NCBI RefSeq assembly: GCF_900141665.1
Contig: NZ_FQYI01000012.1
Location: forward strand, 1 to 49,414
DNA length: 49,414 bases
Source: Cruoricaptor ignavus
GTDB lineage: Bacteria > Bacteroidota > Bacteroidia > Flavobacteriales > Weeksellaceae
Direction of reading: 5' to 3'
Shown here: in pieces, positions 23,511 through 32,777 of the stretch
Position numbering within the stretch: the first letter of the stretch is position 1
Layout of the letters: every line of letters starts with the position of its first letter
Notes under the pieces: model-generated
Databases searched by the model: none
The model's input: the letters and a program-made list of their open reading frames with translations, nothing else
Told to the model about the DNA's origin: nothing
Made by a program: the position numbers and the translations under genes

Positions 23511-26500
23511 TATATTTTTGAATTTTCCATTATCATCTTGCTCTCCGACAACTCACTGATACCCCTCTGACTTCCAGAATGCGTACCCTCGGCAGCTCCC
23601 TTGGCGACTGCGATTCTCAAAGTTTCCGCAAGCATTTCGCTATCAATAGATTCTTTGAATATATTCTGATTGCTTGCCACATTGGAAGGTACCACTCCAC
23701 CCCTTGCGAATAACGGAACACCGCCCCCCGCCATATTGATTGCGGAAAGCTGCGGTGCAAACATCTGCGCACTGCGCTTGTTGATGATAACCTCCCCGCC
23801 TTCCGCTTCAATCATTCCGGAAGGCGTCATCATCTTCACGCCGCCAGCGGAGTGTGAAGGCCCGTTTATTTTCATTCCTCGTGCCGCTTTTTTAGGTGAA
23901 GCGTTCACGCCAGCAATCTTAAGAACCATCGCCAAACCCTGTGCAATCTGTGCGGCGGACATTATCCAACCGATTGGTCCGGGATATTCTGCCAGCAACC
24001 TACTTACACCTAAGTAGGTATTAATTGTAGCTTGAGCAATCGATAGCGCTTTGTATGCCGCTGTATTTTCTTCAAATAATCCCGCAGCTTGACCCAATGT
24101 GTTAGCAATGGCTTGTAGTTTAGAATCTTCAACGGCTTGGCGGATGCGTTTCTCTTTCTCGGCGTATTGCTGCTCGATTAATGACTTCTGTGCTTCGAAA
24201 TTCTCGAAGGAAATAAGCTGATTGGCATAATCTTCCTCAAGCTTTTCCATATTCACGCGCCTCTCCTCCTCTGCCTGTGCCTGTCTGATGGCAAACTCTT
24301 GGCCTCCCTGCTCCTCCAAATCTATTATGCGCTGCTGGAATTCTATTTCCCTGCTAAGCCTCTCATCTTCCCTCTGCTGTTCTCGGAATTTCTTGCTGAT
24401 GTCCCCAATCTTCTGGTTGTAATCGGTTTCGTTTTCAAGTCTCTTGATGCGGAATTCCTCAGCAATGGCGTCAATTTCCTGCTGGTCTTTGATGCCAACC
24501 TTCGCCTTTTCTTCCTCAAGCCTAAGCTCCTCGTCTCTTAGTTGCTTTAATTTTTTAAAATACTCCAGCTCGGAATTGTATCGGTCTTGGTTGTACCGCT
24601 GGTCTGATTTTAACTTCTCGGCATTTACGGCGATGTGATTTGCAAGCTCGTTCTTGGCTATATTCACCGCCAAATCCGCAGATTTCTTCAGTTGCGCCAA
24701 ACGATCTCTGGCTTCCTGCTCAGCGAGCCGCTGCTGCTCCTTAATCAGTCTTTCCTGCTCTTTCCTCGCCTGTTCCGCAGCCCTAACCCGAGCATCGGCA
24801 GATTTCTTGCCATCGGCATCGTCTTTCGCTCTGGCTTCTCCAACCGCACCAGTGACCGTCTTGTTTTTGTTTTTCTCCACCTGTGCTCGTGCTGCCCTTT
24901 CCGATTCTACCTTCGCCTGCTCCCTTGCGTTTATGCTTCCAACATTCCTGCTGTTGATGCCACCCAAAGTCTCTCGGTTCTCAGTAATTGCCTTTTGCGT
25001 CTGGCTCTGGAAATTCTTAACCTTGCCAATCAGCGCATCAATGCCCTTGCCCAATCCATCAACATCGAAGGCAAACGCCGCCCTGATTATATCTCCTGCC
25101 GTTCTCGCAATCTCGGCGAACTGCAACATATCACCACGCATCCCCCTCAACACATTTGCGAACATCGTTGGAATTGAAGTAATAGCATCGCGGACATTCA
25201 TAAACGCAAGCTGGAAACCCTTCATCGCATCTCCCAGAAACTTCTGTATCGCCGCCAAAGAATTGTACCAGCCAATCTGAATGTATTTCCAAGCCTTTTC
25301 CACATCGGCTTGGAAAGCGATTACAGAATCGGACTTAAACGCTTCATCTTTCGCCTCCGCCAAATCTTTGTTTAGCTCCGCCAAGGTAACGGTCTGCCGC
25401 TGAAGCTCAGTCATATTGTCTATGGTATACTCCTGCGCTTTGTTCAGAGCCTCAAATATCTTTACCGCACCACCCGCATCCTCGCCAGCACCCCGAAAAA
25501 CATCCGCAGTGATTTGTGCTAACTGCTGCTGGTTGAGATTTGCCTCCTCGGCTTTCCTTGCTATCTCATCCAAGCCTTTGGCAACCGTGGTCTTTCCGTG
25601 CTGAATTCGAATTAACAGCTCATCCGTAAACGGCGCTCCAAAAGCATTTACCAGCGCATCGCGTGTTGCCTTCGTCTGTTCCTTCAGCGACAGGTATCCT
25701 TCCTTGATGGCATCTGGCAGCTTGTCATTATAGATGTCAAGCTCAATTCCGGCATTGAGTATGTTTATGAATTCCTGCGCCGAGTATCCTGCATCTGCGA
25801 GCAGCGGCCCATATTCTCTCACGCTTTCCGCGAATTCGTCATTCAGAACTCCTCCTCTCGCCAGTCCCTCAGTGTAAATTTTAAAGGCTTCATCTGATGT
25901 GATGCCAAAATCTTTCATCAGGGAATTCAACTCCCTAACTCGCTCCTGAAACTCGCCACCAAAAGTTTCCGAGAGTGCGGAAGCATTTTTCCTGAGAGCA
26001 TCCGTGGCTTCCCCCGAAGTCTGGGCAAGCTGCTCCACCTCCCTGTTCAGTACTCTTATCTCCTGATTGTATTCCCACATTTCCTTCACATAGGCACCCA
26101 CAGCCACAACTATGGCTCCCAGCGTTACCAAAATGGGATTAGCGGCAATAGCCGCCCACAGAGATTGGAACGCTGTCTTCAATCCGGTAACCATCGATTT
26201 TGCGGCACCCTGAACATCCTCCGTCATTCCTTTGATGGCATTTACAGAACCGAGCACATCGCCACTCCTCAGAAGCTCAGGCAGATCAGCAAATGCCTTC
26301 TTGATGCTGTCTGTATAATCACCTACCGAGCGCTGATTGTCACCAACGGCTTTATCCAGGGCTTTGAATTCGTCATTCAGGGCATCTGCTTTTTCCGAAA
26401 CTTTTTCCCACTGCTCTTCCAACCTTCGATATTCTTCGGTGTTCTCCTTCCCATCCATTCTCAACTTCACGAGCTGCGCACCGAGATTTTTAGATTCGAT

Positions 26501-26977
26501 TTTCAGAGCATTCAGTTCCTTGTTCAAATCACGGTAGGCACCCTCGTTTCCTACAATCTCTGTTCTGTTCCCCGCCAATAACTTGTTGAGCTCGGCATTA
26601 GACTGCCTTAGCTCCGAAACCTGCCTTTCCTGCTCGATAATCGTTTTTATATGCCCAGACTGAGCGGAAGCAAGTTCCTTTATAGAATCCTTGGTTTTAT
26701 CCGCCTCCTGTTTTATCATCTGGGTAGCCTCCGCATACTCCTCTGCCGAGATAGTACCCTTGGTGAATTCCTCGTTTACCTCCTCCTGAAATTTCTCCAG
26801 CGCGGACAAAGTCTTACCATATTCAAGGATTGTTTTCTTATCCTCGTTCAGCGCCTTTTTGTTCACCGCCAACGCCGCCGAAAACGCCTCTATCTGCTTT
26901 CTGTTTTCAATTATCTGTTTTTCAATCCCGGATAAATCGAAATTGAAGGTCGCTAAGTTTATATTTCTTTCTGCCAT
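23510..26977 (-). CDS. Tape measure protein
   Basis: 1155 residues, the longest gene. Long coiled coils at about 10-215, a hydrophobic segment at about 270-295 (ANPILVTLGAIVVAVGAYV), further coiled coils at 740-960 rich in Glu, Lys and Gln, and a Gly/Ala-rich end. This is the standard pattern of a siphovirus tape measure that sets tail length and enters the host membrane during DNA ejection. At 1155 residues a tail of roughly 170 nm is expected (0.15 nm per residue). Confidence 0.92.
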   Translation of the reverse strand: MAERNINLATFNFDLSGIEKQIIENRKQIEAFSAALAVNKKALNEDKKTILEYGKTLSALEKFQEEVNEEFTKGTISAEEYAEATQMIKQEADKTKDSIKELASAQSGHIKTIIEQERQVSELRQSNAELNKLLAGNRTEIVGNEGAYRDLNKELNALKIESKNLGAQLVKLRMDGKENTEEYRRLEEQWEKVSEKADALNDEFKALDKAVGDNQRSVGDYTDSIKKAFADLPELLRSGDVLGSVNAIKGMTEDVQGAAKSMVTGLKTAFQSLWAAIAANPILVTLGAIVVAVGAYVKEMWEYNQEIRVLNREVEQLAQTSGEATDALRKNASALSETFGGEFQERVRELNSLMKDFGITSDEAFKIYTEGLARGGVLNDEFAESVREYGPLLADAGYSAQEFINILNAGIELDIYNDKLPDAIKEGYLSLKEQTKATRDALVNAFGAPFTDELLIRIQHGKTTVAKGLDEIARKAEEANLNQQQLAQITADVFRGAGEDAGGAVKIFEALNKAQEYTIDNMTELQRQTVTLAELNKDLAEAKDEAFKSDSVIAFQADVEKAWKYIQIGWYNSLAAIQKFLGDAMKGFQLAFMNVRDAITSIPTMFANVLRGMRGDMLQFAEIARTAGDIIRAAFAFDVDGLGKGIDALIGKVKNFQSQTQKAITENRETLGGINSRNVGSINAREQAKVESERAARAQVEKNKNKTVTGAVGEARAKDDADGKKSADARVRAAEQARKEQERLIKEQQRLAEQEARDRLAQLKKSADLAVNIAKNELANHIAVNAEKLKSDQRYNQDRYNSELEYFKKLKQLRDEELRLEEEKAKVGIKDQQEIDAIAEEFRIKRLENETDYNQKIGDISKKFREQQREDERLSREIEFQQRIIDLEEQGGQEFAIRQAQAEEERRVNMEKLEEDYANQLISFENFEAQKSLIEQQYAEKEKRIRQAVEDSKLQAIANTLGQAAGLFEENTAAYKALSIAQATINTYLGVSRLLAEYPGPIGWIMSAAQIAQGLAMVLKIAGVNASPKKAARGMKINGPSHSAGGVKMMTPSGMIEAEGGEVIINKRSAQMFAPQLSAINMAGGGVPLFARGGVVPSNVASNQNIFKESIDSEMLAETLRIAVAKGAAEGTHSGSQRGISELSESKMIMENSKI

Positions 26978-28905
26978 TGCTGATAATCGTTTAACCTTAT
27001 GAACTCAGCGGATGCCTCGGACTCGCTGTAGTTCAGCTTGTTCAAAATATAGTACTGTTGTTCCTGTGAGAAGTAATATGCCGAATAAAGGTCTAGCAGA
27101 AGAGCATCGGCAGGGAATAAATTAAGCTCTATAGTGTGAATCCTCGCCTCATCAATCACCCTTTTCATATCGGGGTAATAATTGTTTATTACTTCCTGAT
27201 ACCCGATGAATCTTGCCGAGTGCAGCTCCGTTGCCGTTCTTTTTTCCTTTGTGGCTTCGCTGATGAGCTCCAAAGTCCCTGAATACGCGTTGCTTTCTAC
27301 GAAATAGTATCGGTTGGATGCCCCCTTATATTCTATGTGCGTGTTGCCATCTTTATCTTCTTTGACTTCCTGATTGTACATCTTCAGAACTGGAAGGCTT
27401 GCCAAATCTGAAGTGTAGGATTCCGCGGCGAACGAAAAGGATTTGTAAGCGGTCTTGCTATCGTTCAGGTTTTTATTGTTCACGGGGATAACGCCGTCAT
27501 AATGGCTCTGCCCCTCCTCTGTGTATTTGTATTCAAACGAGTTCAGCTGTGCGTAGTCGTCATAAACGAAAGTTTCCGTTTTCCTCCTTATGTACTTGTC
27601 CGACCAGTCTTTTGCTGTTTTGGGATTTAGCCTTTCGTCAACTTTCACATAATGCAGGTTTTCGGAAAACTCATCGGGATAAGCAGTTAGGCCGAAGCGA
27701 TTGTAGATTTCCTTTATGAAGTCGGTAGCCTTCATATCTCCTATAGCCTCGGTGACATCGATGTTCTCATCGGGGACTTTTGTAACCTTGATGCTGAGTT
27801 CACAATCCAGCACCGCCGTTATCTCGTTTCTATACGAGGCAAACAAAGTGAATGCTATGCTGTCCCCTGCGTTGAGCATTATTGACTTTTGGAAATTTAT
27901 CTCCGAATTCCCGCTAGCTTTTATGATAACTTCTCCAGCTTTGTGCGCCTCGTTAGCCTTCCTCCCTTTCTGATTTACAGAATATTTAAATTCATAAGAC
28001 ATGCTGGAAGGCTTCTTGATGCTGCCCTCTACGCTTATCTTGTACCTTCCCGCTTCTTTGACCGTTATCCATCCTTCTTCCTTCTTGTAAATCGTCAGCT
28101 TTCCATAAGGCGTAACCTCGGCATTTTCTACCCTATACCCATCCGCAAAGTCTATGAAGTAATATGCCGACCGAGGAAGCGGTGAAAAAACAGGATATGA
28201 CGAATATGCCACGAACCGATTGGAATTTCCAGTAAAGACATCCTTTGATTCGGCGTATACATCAGAGAACTTCGGGTAACTCATCCAAAGTCGGTTAAAC
28301 CTATCATCATCCACGATGCTGCCGCTATATGTGAATCCCACGCTCTCGTGAATCTTGTCAAAGATATACCTGCACCTCATAAAAGGTATCAAGTAATCTA
28401 TATTGATAGCTCCCTGATACAATGTTTTACCCCCAAAATCCGCAATGAGATATCGGTAATATTCGCTGCTTTGAGAATTTATTATCGCTGTTAAATTCTT
28501 CTTATGGTTGAACACCCCAAGCCAGTTCCCAGAGCTATCCGAAAGCTCCCTCAAAGTCTTGTTGGAAATCGCCTTGAAGAAGTTGATAATCCCCGAATAA
28601 ATGTAGATGCGGAAGGATTCGGAAACCTCCGAAATGTTTAGCCACCCCTTGGTTATCAAATCATACCCATCAATCTTCATCTGGGCGAAAGGCTTTTCGT
28701 AAGGTATCTGCGATGTGTCCGAAGGAATCCCTAATCCATCAAGAATCTGGATGTTTTTATCGGTCTTCGGCACGCTGAACGCATTGGTGTACGAAGCCTG
28801 CCTGTCCTTTAACTCGGCAATATCGTTCACCTGCATCGTGTACTTTATATCCGAATCCTGATATAAGTCCAGCGGCCTTCCGTTTACCCAAATCTGCGTT
28901 ATCAT
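26959..28905 (-). CDS. Large tail protein, probable tail-tip component
   Basis: 648 residues, beta-rich. Its N-terminus (VNGRPLDLYQDSDIKYTMQ) and overall length resemble tail proteins found next to tape-measure genes in Bacteroidetes phages. It overlaps the tape measure by 19 bp and the next gene upstream by 4 bp. Likely baseplate hub or Tal-like. No enzymatic motif is visible. Confidence 0.65.
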   Translation of the reverse strand: MITQIWVNGRPLDLYQDSDIKYTMQVNDIAELKDRQASYTNAFSVPKTDKNIQILDGLGIPSDTSQIPYEKPFAQMKIDGYDLITKGWLNISEVSESFRIYIYSGIINFFKAISNKTLRELSDSSGNWLGVFNHKKNLTAIINSQSSEYYRYLIADFGGKTLYQGAINIDYLIPFMRCRYIFDKIHESVGFTYSGSIVDDDRFNRLWMSYPKFSDVYAESKDVFTGNSNRFVAYSSYPVFSPLPRSAYYFIDFADGYRVENAEVTPYGKLTIYKKEEGWITVKEAGRYKISVEGSIKKPSSMSYEFKYSVNQKGRKANEAHKAGEVIIKASGNSEINFQKSIMLNAGDSIAFTLFASYRNEITAVLDCELSIKVTKVPDENIDVTEAIGDMKATDFIKEIYNRFGLTAYPDEFSENLHYVKVDERLNPKTAKDWSDKYIRRKTETFVYDDYAQLNSFEYKYTEEGQSHYDGVIPVNNKNLNDSKTAYKSFSFAAESYTSDLASLPVLKMYNQEVKEDKDGNTHIEYKGASNRYYFVESNAYSGTLELISEATKEKRTATELHSARFIGYQEVINNYYPDMKRVIDEARIHTIELNLFPADALLLDLYSAYYFSQEQQYYILNKLNYSESEASAEFIRLNDYQQWQKEI

Positions 28906-29732
28906 GATATTATCTGGTACTCCAGCTTGTTTTCATATACAAAGTCCCAATTGTTTTCTATCACCTCGTTGTCTAATGGCAACAGCCTTTGCCACATCGC
29001 CTGATCATCTGCTCCATTGGGATTGTAGAGATATACCTCCGGGGATTCTATCAAATCTGCAATCACCTCCTGAGCCTGCATCGGCGTTCTTGAGAACAAT
29101 GTTATCGTTCTCTCGGGCTCGGTCCTGTACTCCGGAATTGTGAAATTGTCAAACCTTAGCCTCTTCCTCATCGTTTCCACGGGCTTCCTCTCCTCGGTTT
29201 TTTTCTTGACTTCATACCGGTCGAAAGAATAATACTGCCAGCCGGCAAGCGAGTTCCTAAACCTTAGCACGGCGGCGCTGCAATGGTTGCTAATGAACAT
29301 ATCAGGCTCGGGGAAAAAATCGATGATTTCATTTCCTTTTATTCTCTGCGCAGGGAAGACGATGTCTGTGCCGGAAAACTTTATCCACTTGCCTACGATG
29401 AGTTCCTGACCGTCCCGCAGGAACCATTCCCTGTTTCCATCCTTCCTTCTGTGACCTAAAAGGAAGTTTTTCGTGAAAATCTTCACACCCCCCCTGTTCC
29501 GGAATTCAAATTCAAACCTCCTCATCCTTCCGTTATCCATCAGCGCCCGCACCGCCTGAGAGATGTTAAACTCCACGATGTTGTTTAAAGAAGGCTGGAA
29601 TTTAAAGTGTAATTCTTTCTCCGTGTCCAAGTTTTTCACCTTGAGATACACTATTTCGGCAACACCGGAAACGGTAAGCCAGATGTCATTCCCGCACAGG
29701 TAGTAATTGTTTTCAAGTCCGCTGATGGTCAT
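28902..29732 (-). CDS. Tail protein, possibly distal-tail-like
   Basis: 276 residues, mainly beta strands, no signal peptide. Coupled to its neighbours by 4-bp overlaps on both sides. Position next to the large tail-tip candidate and its size suit a Dit-like adaptor, but no diagnostic motif is visible. Confidence 0.55.
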   Translation of the reverse strand: MTISGLENNYYLCGNDIWLTVSGVAEIVYLKVKNLDTEKELHFKFQPSLNNIVEFNISQAVRALMDNGRMRRFEFEFRNRGGVKIFTKNFLLGHRRKDGNREWFLRDGQELIVGKWIKFSGTDIVFPAQRIKGNEIIDFFPEPDMFISNHCSAAVLRFRNSLAGWQYYSFDRYEVKKKTEERKPVETMRKRLRFDNFTIPEYRTEPERTITLFSRTPMQAQEVIADLIESPEVYLYNPNGADDQAMWQRLLPLDNEVIENNWDFVYENKLEYQIIS

Positions 29733-30193
29733 ACCGACATTTTTTCTGCGTTTCTAATTAATTCTTCCGCCACTACAACTGTAATAATCTGCCCGATTTT
29801 TTTCTCCACAAACTCTTTCACCTCGTTCGATTCCAGAACCTCTATCAAATCGGAACCTCCACGCTGATACCATGTGGTTCCCTTCTTCTCTATGCTTTTT
29901 GCCACCGCCCAAGCCCTGCTCCTCGCCTCGCTTCCCTGTAATCCGAACTTTGCACGCACCCATTTTTCAATAGCCTCAACAGGCGGCATGGAGCCGGGCT
30001 CCCTACCTTTGGCGAGCTGTTCAGAATAATGCCTACCCCAAACCTGCCCCCCTTCTTCAGTAGCCTTCACCTCCAAACTTCCAAGCCACTCTCCCGTGGC
30101 GTTCATTTGAAGCTGGTTAAATTTCGGTATCAGGAACAAGTGGACCACCTCCAGCATAATATCCTCTATCTGCCTGTCTGTTATATAGATCAT
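29729..30193 (-). CDS. Virion-morphogenesis/tail-completion-like protein
   Basis: 154 residues. The segment GREPGSMPPVEAIEKWVRAKFG followed by WAVAKSIEKKGT is typical of the phage virion morphogenesis (gpG/gp10-like) family that completes the head-tail joint. It overlaps the upstream gene by 77 bp, which is long; the downstream ATG codons would shorten it, but the N-terminus shown matches the family length. Confidence 0.65.
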   Translation of the reverse strand: MIYITDRQIEDIMLEVVHLFLIPKFNQLQMNATGEWLGSLEVKATEEGGQVWGRHYSEQLAKGREPGSMPPVEAIEKWVRAKFGLQGSEARSRAWAVAKSIEKKGTTWYQRGGSDLIEVLESNEVKEFVEKKIGQIITVVVAEELIRNAEKMSV

Positions 30194-30689
30194 CTGCGTA
30201 AGTTCTAAAAGTTCCGTATATCTTCAGCCCGCTGAAATTCTGGTCACCCAGAAACAAAACAGCTTCCGCATTCCACTGCTTAATCTCGATATCCCCTATC
30301 CCGAGCAGGCACCAGTCAATGACATTGTCACAAGTAAGACATTCAAACAGCGGCTCCACGATGCTGTCGCTGATAGATTCGCAGTACTCGTGGCCCGGGA
30401 TTTCGTTTCCATAATTGGTGCCGAGATTGGATGTCTTAACTGCGTATAAGATGAACTGGTCATCACAAAACCTATCCACTATCCCTCCGGTATAATATAC
30501 CTTCCTCTCTGAATACAACTTCCTCTGCCAAGTAAGTATCAGATGTACGCAGCACTTTTCATCCTCTGTGAGCCTTATGCTGTTCATTCCATCTTCCCCG
30601 TAGGCGTGGCGGAAGCTCCAGCAGAATCCACACTTCTGCTCGGCATTCAATACTTCGGATAGGTTTTTAAAAACAGCCGGTATTCTCAT
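30117..30689 (-). CDS. Cysteine-rich structural-module protein, unknown
   Basis: 190 residues with ten cysteines, beta-rich, no signal peptide. Family not recognised. Located between the small membrane protein and the tail-completion gene, so probably a virion or assembly protein. Confidence 0.6.
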   Translation of the reverse strand: MRIPAVFKNLSEVLNAEQKCGFCWSFRHAYGEDGMNSIRLTEDEKCCVHLILTWQRKLYSERKVYYTGGIVDRFCDDQFILYAVKTSNLGTNYGNEIPGHEYCESISDSIVEPLFECLTCDNVIDWCLLGIGDIEIKQWNAEAVLFLGDQNFSGLKIYGTFRTYADDLYNRQADRGYYAGGGPLVPDTEI

Positions 30690-30783
30690 ACATCACCTCG
30701 TTAATTATTTTCCAGATTATTAGCGCCAGAGCTCCTATTGCGCATACAGCCAAAAGGAATTCCGCTAACAGCTTTCTGTGCAT
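30667..30783 (-). CDS. 38-residue membrane peptide
   Basis: From the ATG at 30783: MHRKLLAEF, then a membrane helix (LLAVCAIGALALIIWKII). The frame is open to an ATG at 30861, but that extension is the tRNA-like sequence read as protein, so the shorter start is preferred. A single-helix peptide of this size could be a pinholin or a small inner-membrane effector. Confidence 0.5.
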   Translation of the reverse strand: MHRKLLAEFLLAVCAIGALALIIWKIINEVMYENTGCF

Positions 30784-30798
30784 ATTATTAGCTTTTAG

Positions 30799-30869
30799 CG
30801 CAGGGAGCAGGAATCGAACCCGCCCACTTGGTTTTGGACCTAGTCGCCAGCCTTGGAACATTCCCCCGC
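30799..30869 (-). tRNA. tRNA-like sequence with abnormal anticodon arm
   Basis: Read on the minus strand: acceptor GCGGGGG (two wobbles) with TCCCTGC, a weak D stem with G18-G19, stem CTAGG/CCAAG with one A-A mismatch around the seven-base loop TCCAAAA, a 3-base variable loop, T arm GCGGG-TTCGATT-CCTGC and discriminator G. T33 is replaced by C. If two loop bases were lost, it would resemble tRNA-Trp (CCA). It is probably a degenerate tRNA or a tRNA mimic. It starts 6 bases after the stop of the small ORF upstream. Confidence 0.4.
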
Positions 30870-30874
30870 TTTCG

Positions 30875-31039
30875 TCACACTCTCGCAGTGACCGCGTCCC
30901 TGATGCTCTTGGGCGTTAATTCCTTATCAGGCGGCAGCCACCCACGCAGATCATCTGTGTCTAACCCAGCCGCGAGACAACGGCACAAGGAATGAAACGC
31001 TACCGCCCTTACCAAGTTATCTTTTAGCCTTACCCGCAA
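30875..31039 (-). CDS. 54-residue frame overlapping the end of the chaperone-like gene; possible frameshift extension
   Basis: An open frame (54 codons from a TTG at 31039) overlaps the end of the 164-residue gene in the +1 frame. Its sequence (VAFHSLCRCLAAGLDTDDL, then RGWLPPDKELTPKSIRDAV) looks coding. There is no ATG and no leader. Before the stop of the upstream gene is GCT AAA AGA TAA; slipping +1 on AAAA would lead into GAT AAC TTG and fuse both frames to about 211 residues. Tail-assembly chaperones often carry such an extension. Confidence 0.45.
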   Translation of the reverse strand: MRVRLKDNLVRAVAFHSLCRCLAAGLDTDDLRGWLPPDKELTPKSIRDAVTARV

Positions 31040-31511
31040 TTATATTGTGGTAATCCTTCTCTATTTCCCTGTTCACCTTGTCAAGCTTCAGCTTCTGGTA
31101 GACCGCATAATACGGCAACTGCATTATCGCTTCGTGCTTCAGAATATCTCCCCCGGCAAGAGAATCCACCGTTGCGTAGGCTCCGAACTCGTTCAGCCGC
31201 TGAACTCCAGCTGCAAGCATTGCCGGCTCGGGATCGGAAGATAAAAACCTCTCCTCCAGCTCGGCAATCTTCTCTACCTCGTCATTCAACCACAACAGGA
31301 AATAGGTAATCTCGTTTCCGCTAAACTTCTCAATGTCAAACGCGGGATGCTGGCTCTTCATCACCGCAACCACCTGATCGTTGGCATCCTCTATTCTCGG
31401 CAATTCAACCCGCACCAAGCCGTACGGCAGCTCAATCAGCGGCTTGCTTCTAAATCCGCCAATGGAATCCGACCGCTTGCCAAACCTCTTGATTTTCTCC
31501 TCGATTGTCAC
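31017..31511 (-). CDS. Possible tail-assembly chaperone (G-like)
   Basis: 164 residues from a GTG start, acidic and helical, no recognised domain. Size, helical character, position at the start of the tail block and the overlapping frame after it resemble the G/GT chaperone pair that loads the tape measure. The candidate promoter just upstream leaves almost no leader, so the mRNA could be nearly leaderless. Assignment is from context. Confidence 0.5.
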   Translation of the reverse strand: MTIEEKIKRFGKRSDSIGGFRSKPLIELPYGLVRVELPRIEDANDQVVAVMKSQHPAFDIEKFSGNEITYFLLWLNDEVEKIAELEERFLSSDPEPAMLAAGVQRLNEFGAYATVDSLAGGDILKHEAIMQLPYYAVYQKLKLDKVNREIEKDYHNIIAGKAKR

Positions 31512-31515
31512 AATG

Positions 31516-31540
31516 CAAAATTAATAAACTATTCGTTTAC
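31516..31540 (-). promoter_or_regulatory. -7 element with abutting palindromic operator
   Basis: On the minus strand TAATTTTG (31516-31523) is directly preceded by a copy of the palindrome of the 34904-35053 array (31524-31540, GTAAACGAATAGTTTAT, one arm base changed). The geometry, palindrome touching the -7 element, is identical to that at 34896-34920. Confidence 0.55.
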
Positions 31541-31547
31541 TTTTATC

Positions 31548-32777
31548 TCACGAAATCTTGTAGGCAATCTTCGTTCTTTCCTGATTGTAAATAAAATAGC
31601 CCGCCGCTTCCGTAGGGTGGTCATATCCCGAAGATTTATCAGGCTCGCCGTTCTTGTAAGTCTGCTTCTCCAAGGCTTCCGCATAGTTCGGGCACTGGTC
31701 GTCGTTCACAAAATATGTGGCGATGCCTTCCTGATTCTTGAATGCCAAGTTCATCCGCGTAACCCTGTCTCGCACCGCTGGATTCTGCTTCCCGGAACGA
31801 ACCACGAAACCGTAAGAACGAATAACATCGTGGTCGGATTTGCCTGTGGTCTTTCTGTTCGCACCAGACGCATCTGGGTAAACAATAACCTTGTGACCGA
31901 AATACTTAGTCTTGATTAACTCGCAGAGTTCCTGCGTATCGTAGGCGTTCACAATCTCATCAACAGCGGAAATAATCTCGCCATCCTTGACATGAACTAT
32001 GGCGTTCATCTTCGTGACATTGAAGTCCATGCCGATGTGCAGAACATCCTTCGGCTGAATCGTTCTGTCCGTGCCGTTGAGGAAGCGGTCGTAATTCCTG
32101 TAAACCGTTCCCGATGTAAGATTGACGAATTCGCCGTTCAGATATGCCGCAAGCTGCTGTTCCGTGTATGTGGCTCTAAGAGTATCAATGTAGTTGGGCG
32201 GCAGGAAAGGATTATCGGCTGTCTTTGCGCGGATGATTACCCGATCCGCCGAAGATTCCTTCACGAAGAATTTATAGGCCCACTTGAAACCTTCAGGCGT
32301 TCCCACTACATCAGTCTTGTTGATTTCGCCATTCGGCAGCTTCAAACGATTACGAGCTATTATCATCGCAAACACTTCTTCCATCTTGTTGGCAGGAAGT
32401 ATGTCCGTTTCGTCTATCAGCGAATAACCCACCTCGTAACCTACGATGGATGAAGGATTGTCCATTGAACGCAGAATGATTCTGCCAAGCGGCGTGACGA
32501 ATTCCTTATCCGACCTGTTCAGTTTGAAAGCCATCCCGATGTCGTTGAAGATTTGCGAAAACTTCGGAAAGGCGATATCCCGAATCAGCCCGTATGTCGG
32601 AAGATAATACGCAACATCGATTCCCGGATAGCGAAGCTTCATCATTACGGCCTTGAAAATTCCGGCAAATGACTTGCCCGAACCGTAGCCACCGATTAGT
32701 CCGGTGTGCCGCGATTGCGAAAACAAAAACTGCTTCTGGTGTCGAAGCAGTCCGATTTGTGCCTTTTCATTGCTCAT
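31548..32777 (-). CDS. terL: Terminase large subunit
   Basis: 409 residues. ATPase: Walker A GGYGSGKS (29-36) and Walker B SLIDETD (119-125). Nuclease: D251 in HIGMDFNVT and D302 in VYPDASG, RNase H-like. It drives DNA into the prohead and cuts the concatemer. It overlaps the candidate small subunit by 11 bp. Confidence 0.93.
   Translation of the reverse strand: MSNEKAQIGLLRHQKQFLFSQSRHTGLIGGYGSGKSFAGIFKAVMMKLRYPGIDVAYYLPTYGLIRDIAFPKFSQIFNDIGMAFKLNRSDKEFVTPLGRIILRSMDNPSSIVGYEVGYSLIDETDILPANKMEEVFAMIIARNRLKLPNGEINKTDVVGTPEGFKWAYKFFVKESSADRVIIRAKTADNPFLPPNYIDTLRATYTEQQLAAYLNGEFVNLTSGTVYRNYDRFLNGTDRTIQPKDVLHIGMDFNVTKMNAIVHVKDGEIISAVDEIVNAYDTQELCELIKTKYFGHKVIVYPDASGANRKTTGKSDHDVIRSYGFVVRSGKQNPAVRDRVTRMNLAFKNQEGIATYFVNDDQCPNYAEALEKQTYKNGEPDKSSGYDHPTEAAGYFIYNQERTKIAYKIS

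Noticed and set aside
24654-25280. 208-codon plus-strand frame opposite the tape measure gene
   Set aside because: Shadow of the Ala/Lys/Glu-rich coiled coil; no start signal or family resemblance.
30875-31016. Structured non-coding RNA (many complementary GC-rich stretches such as GGCGGTAGC with GCTGCCGCC)
   Set aside because: The stretch is an open reading frame of 54 codons with protein-like composition overlapping the upstream gene, so the pairing is probably incidental. Only the tRNA-like part after the stop is kept.
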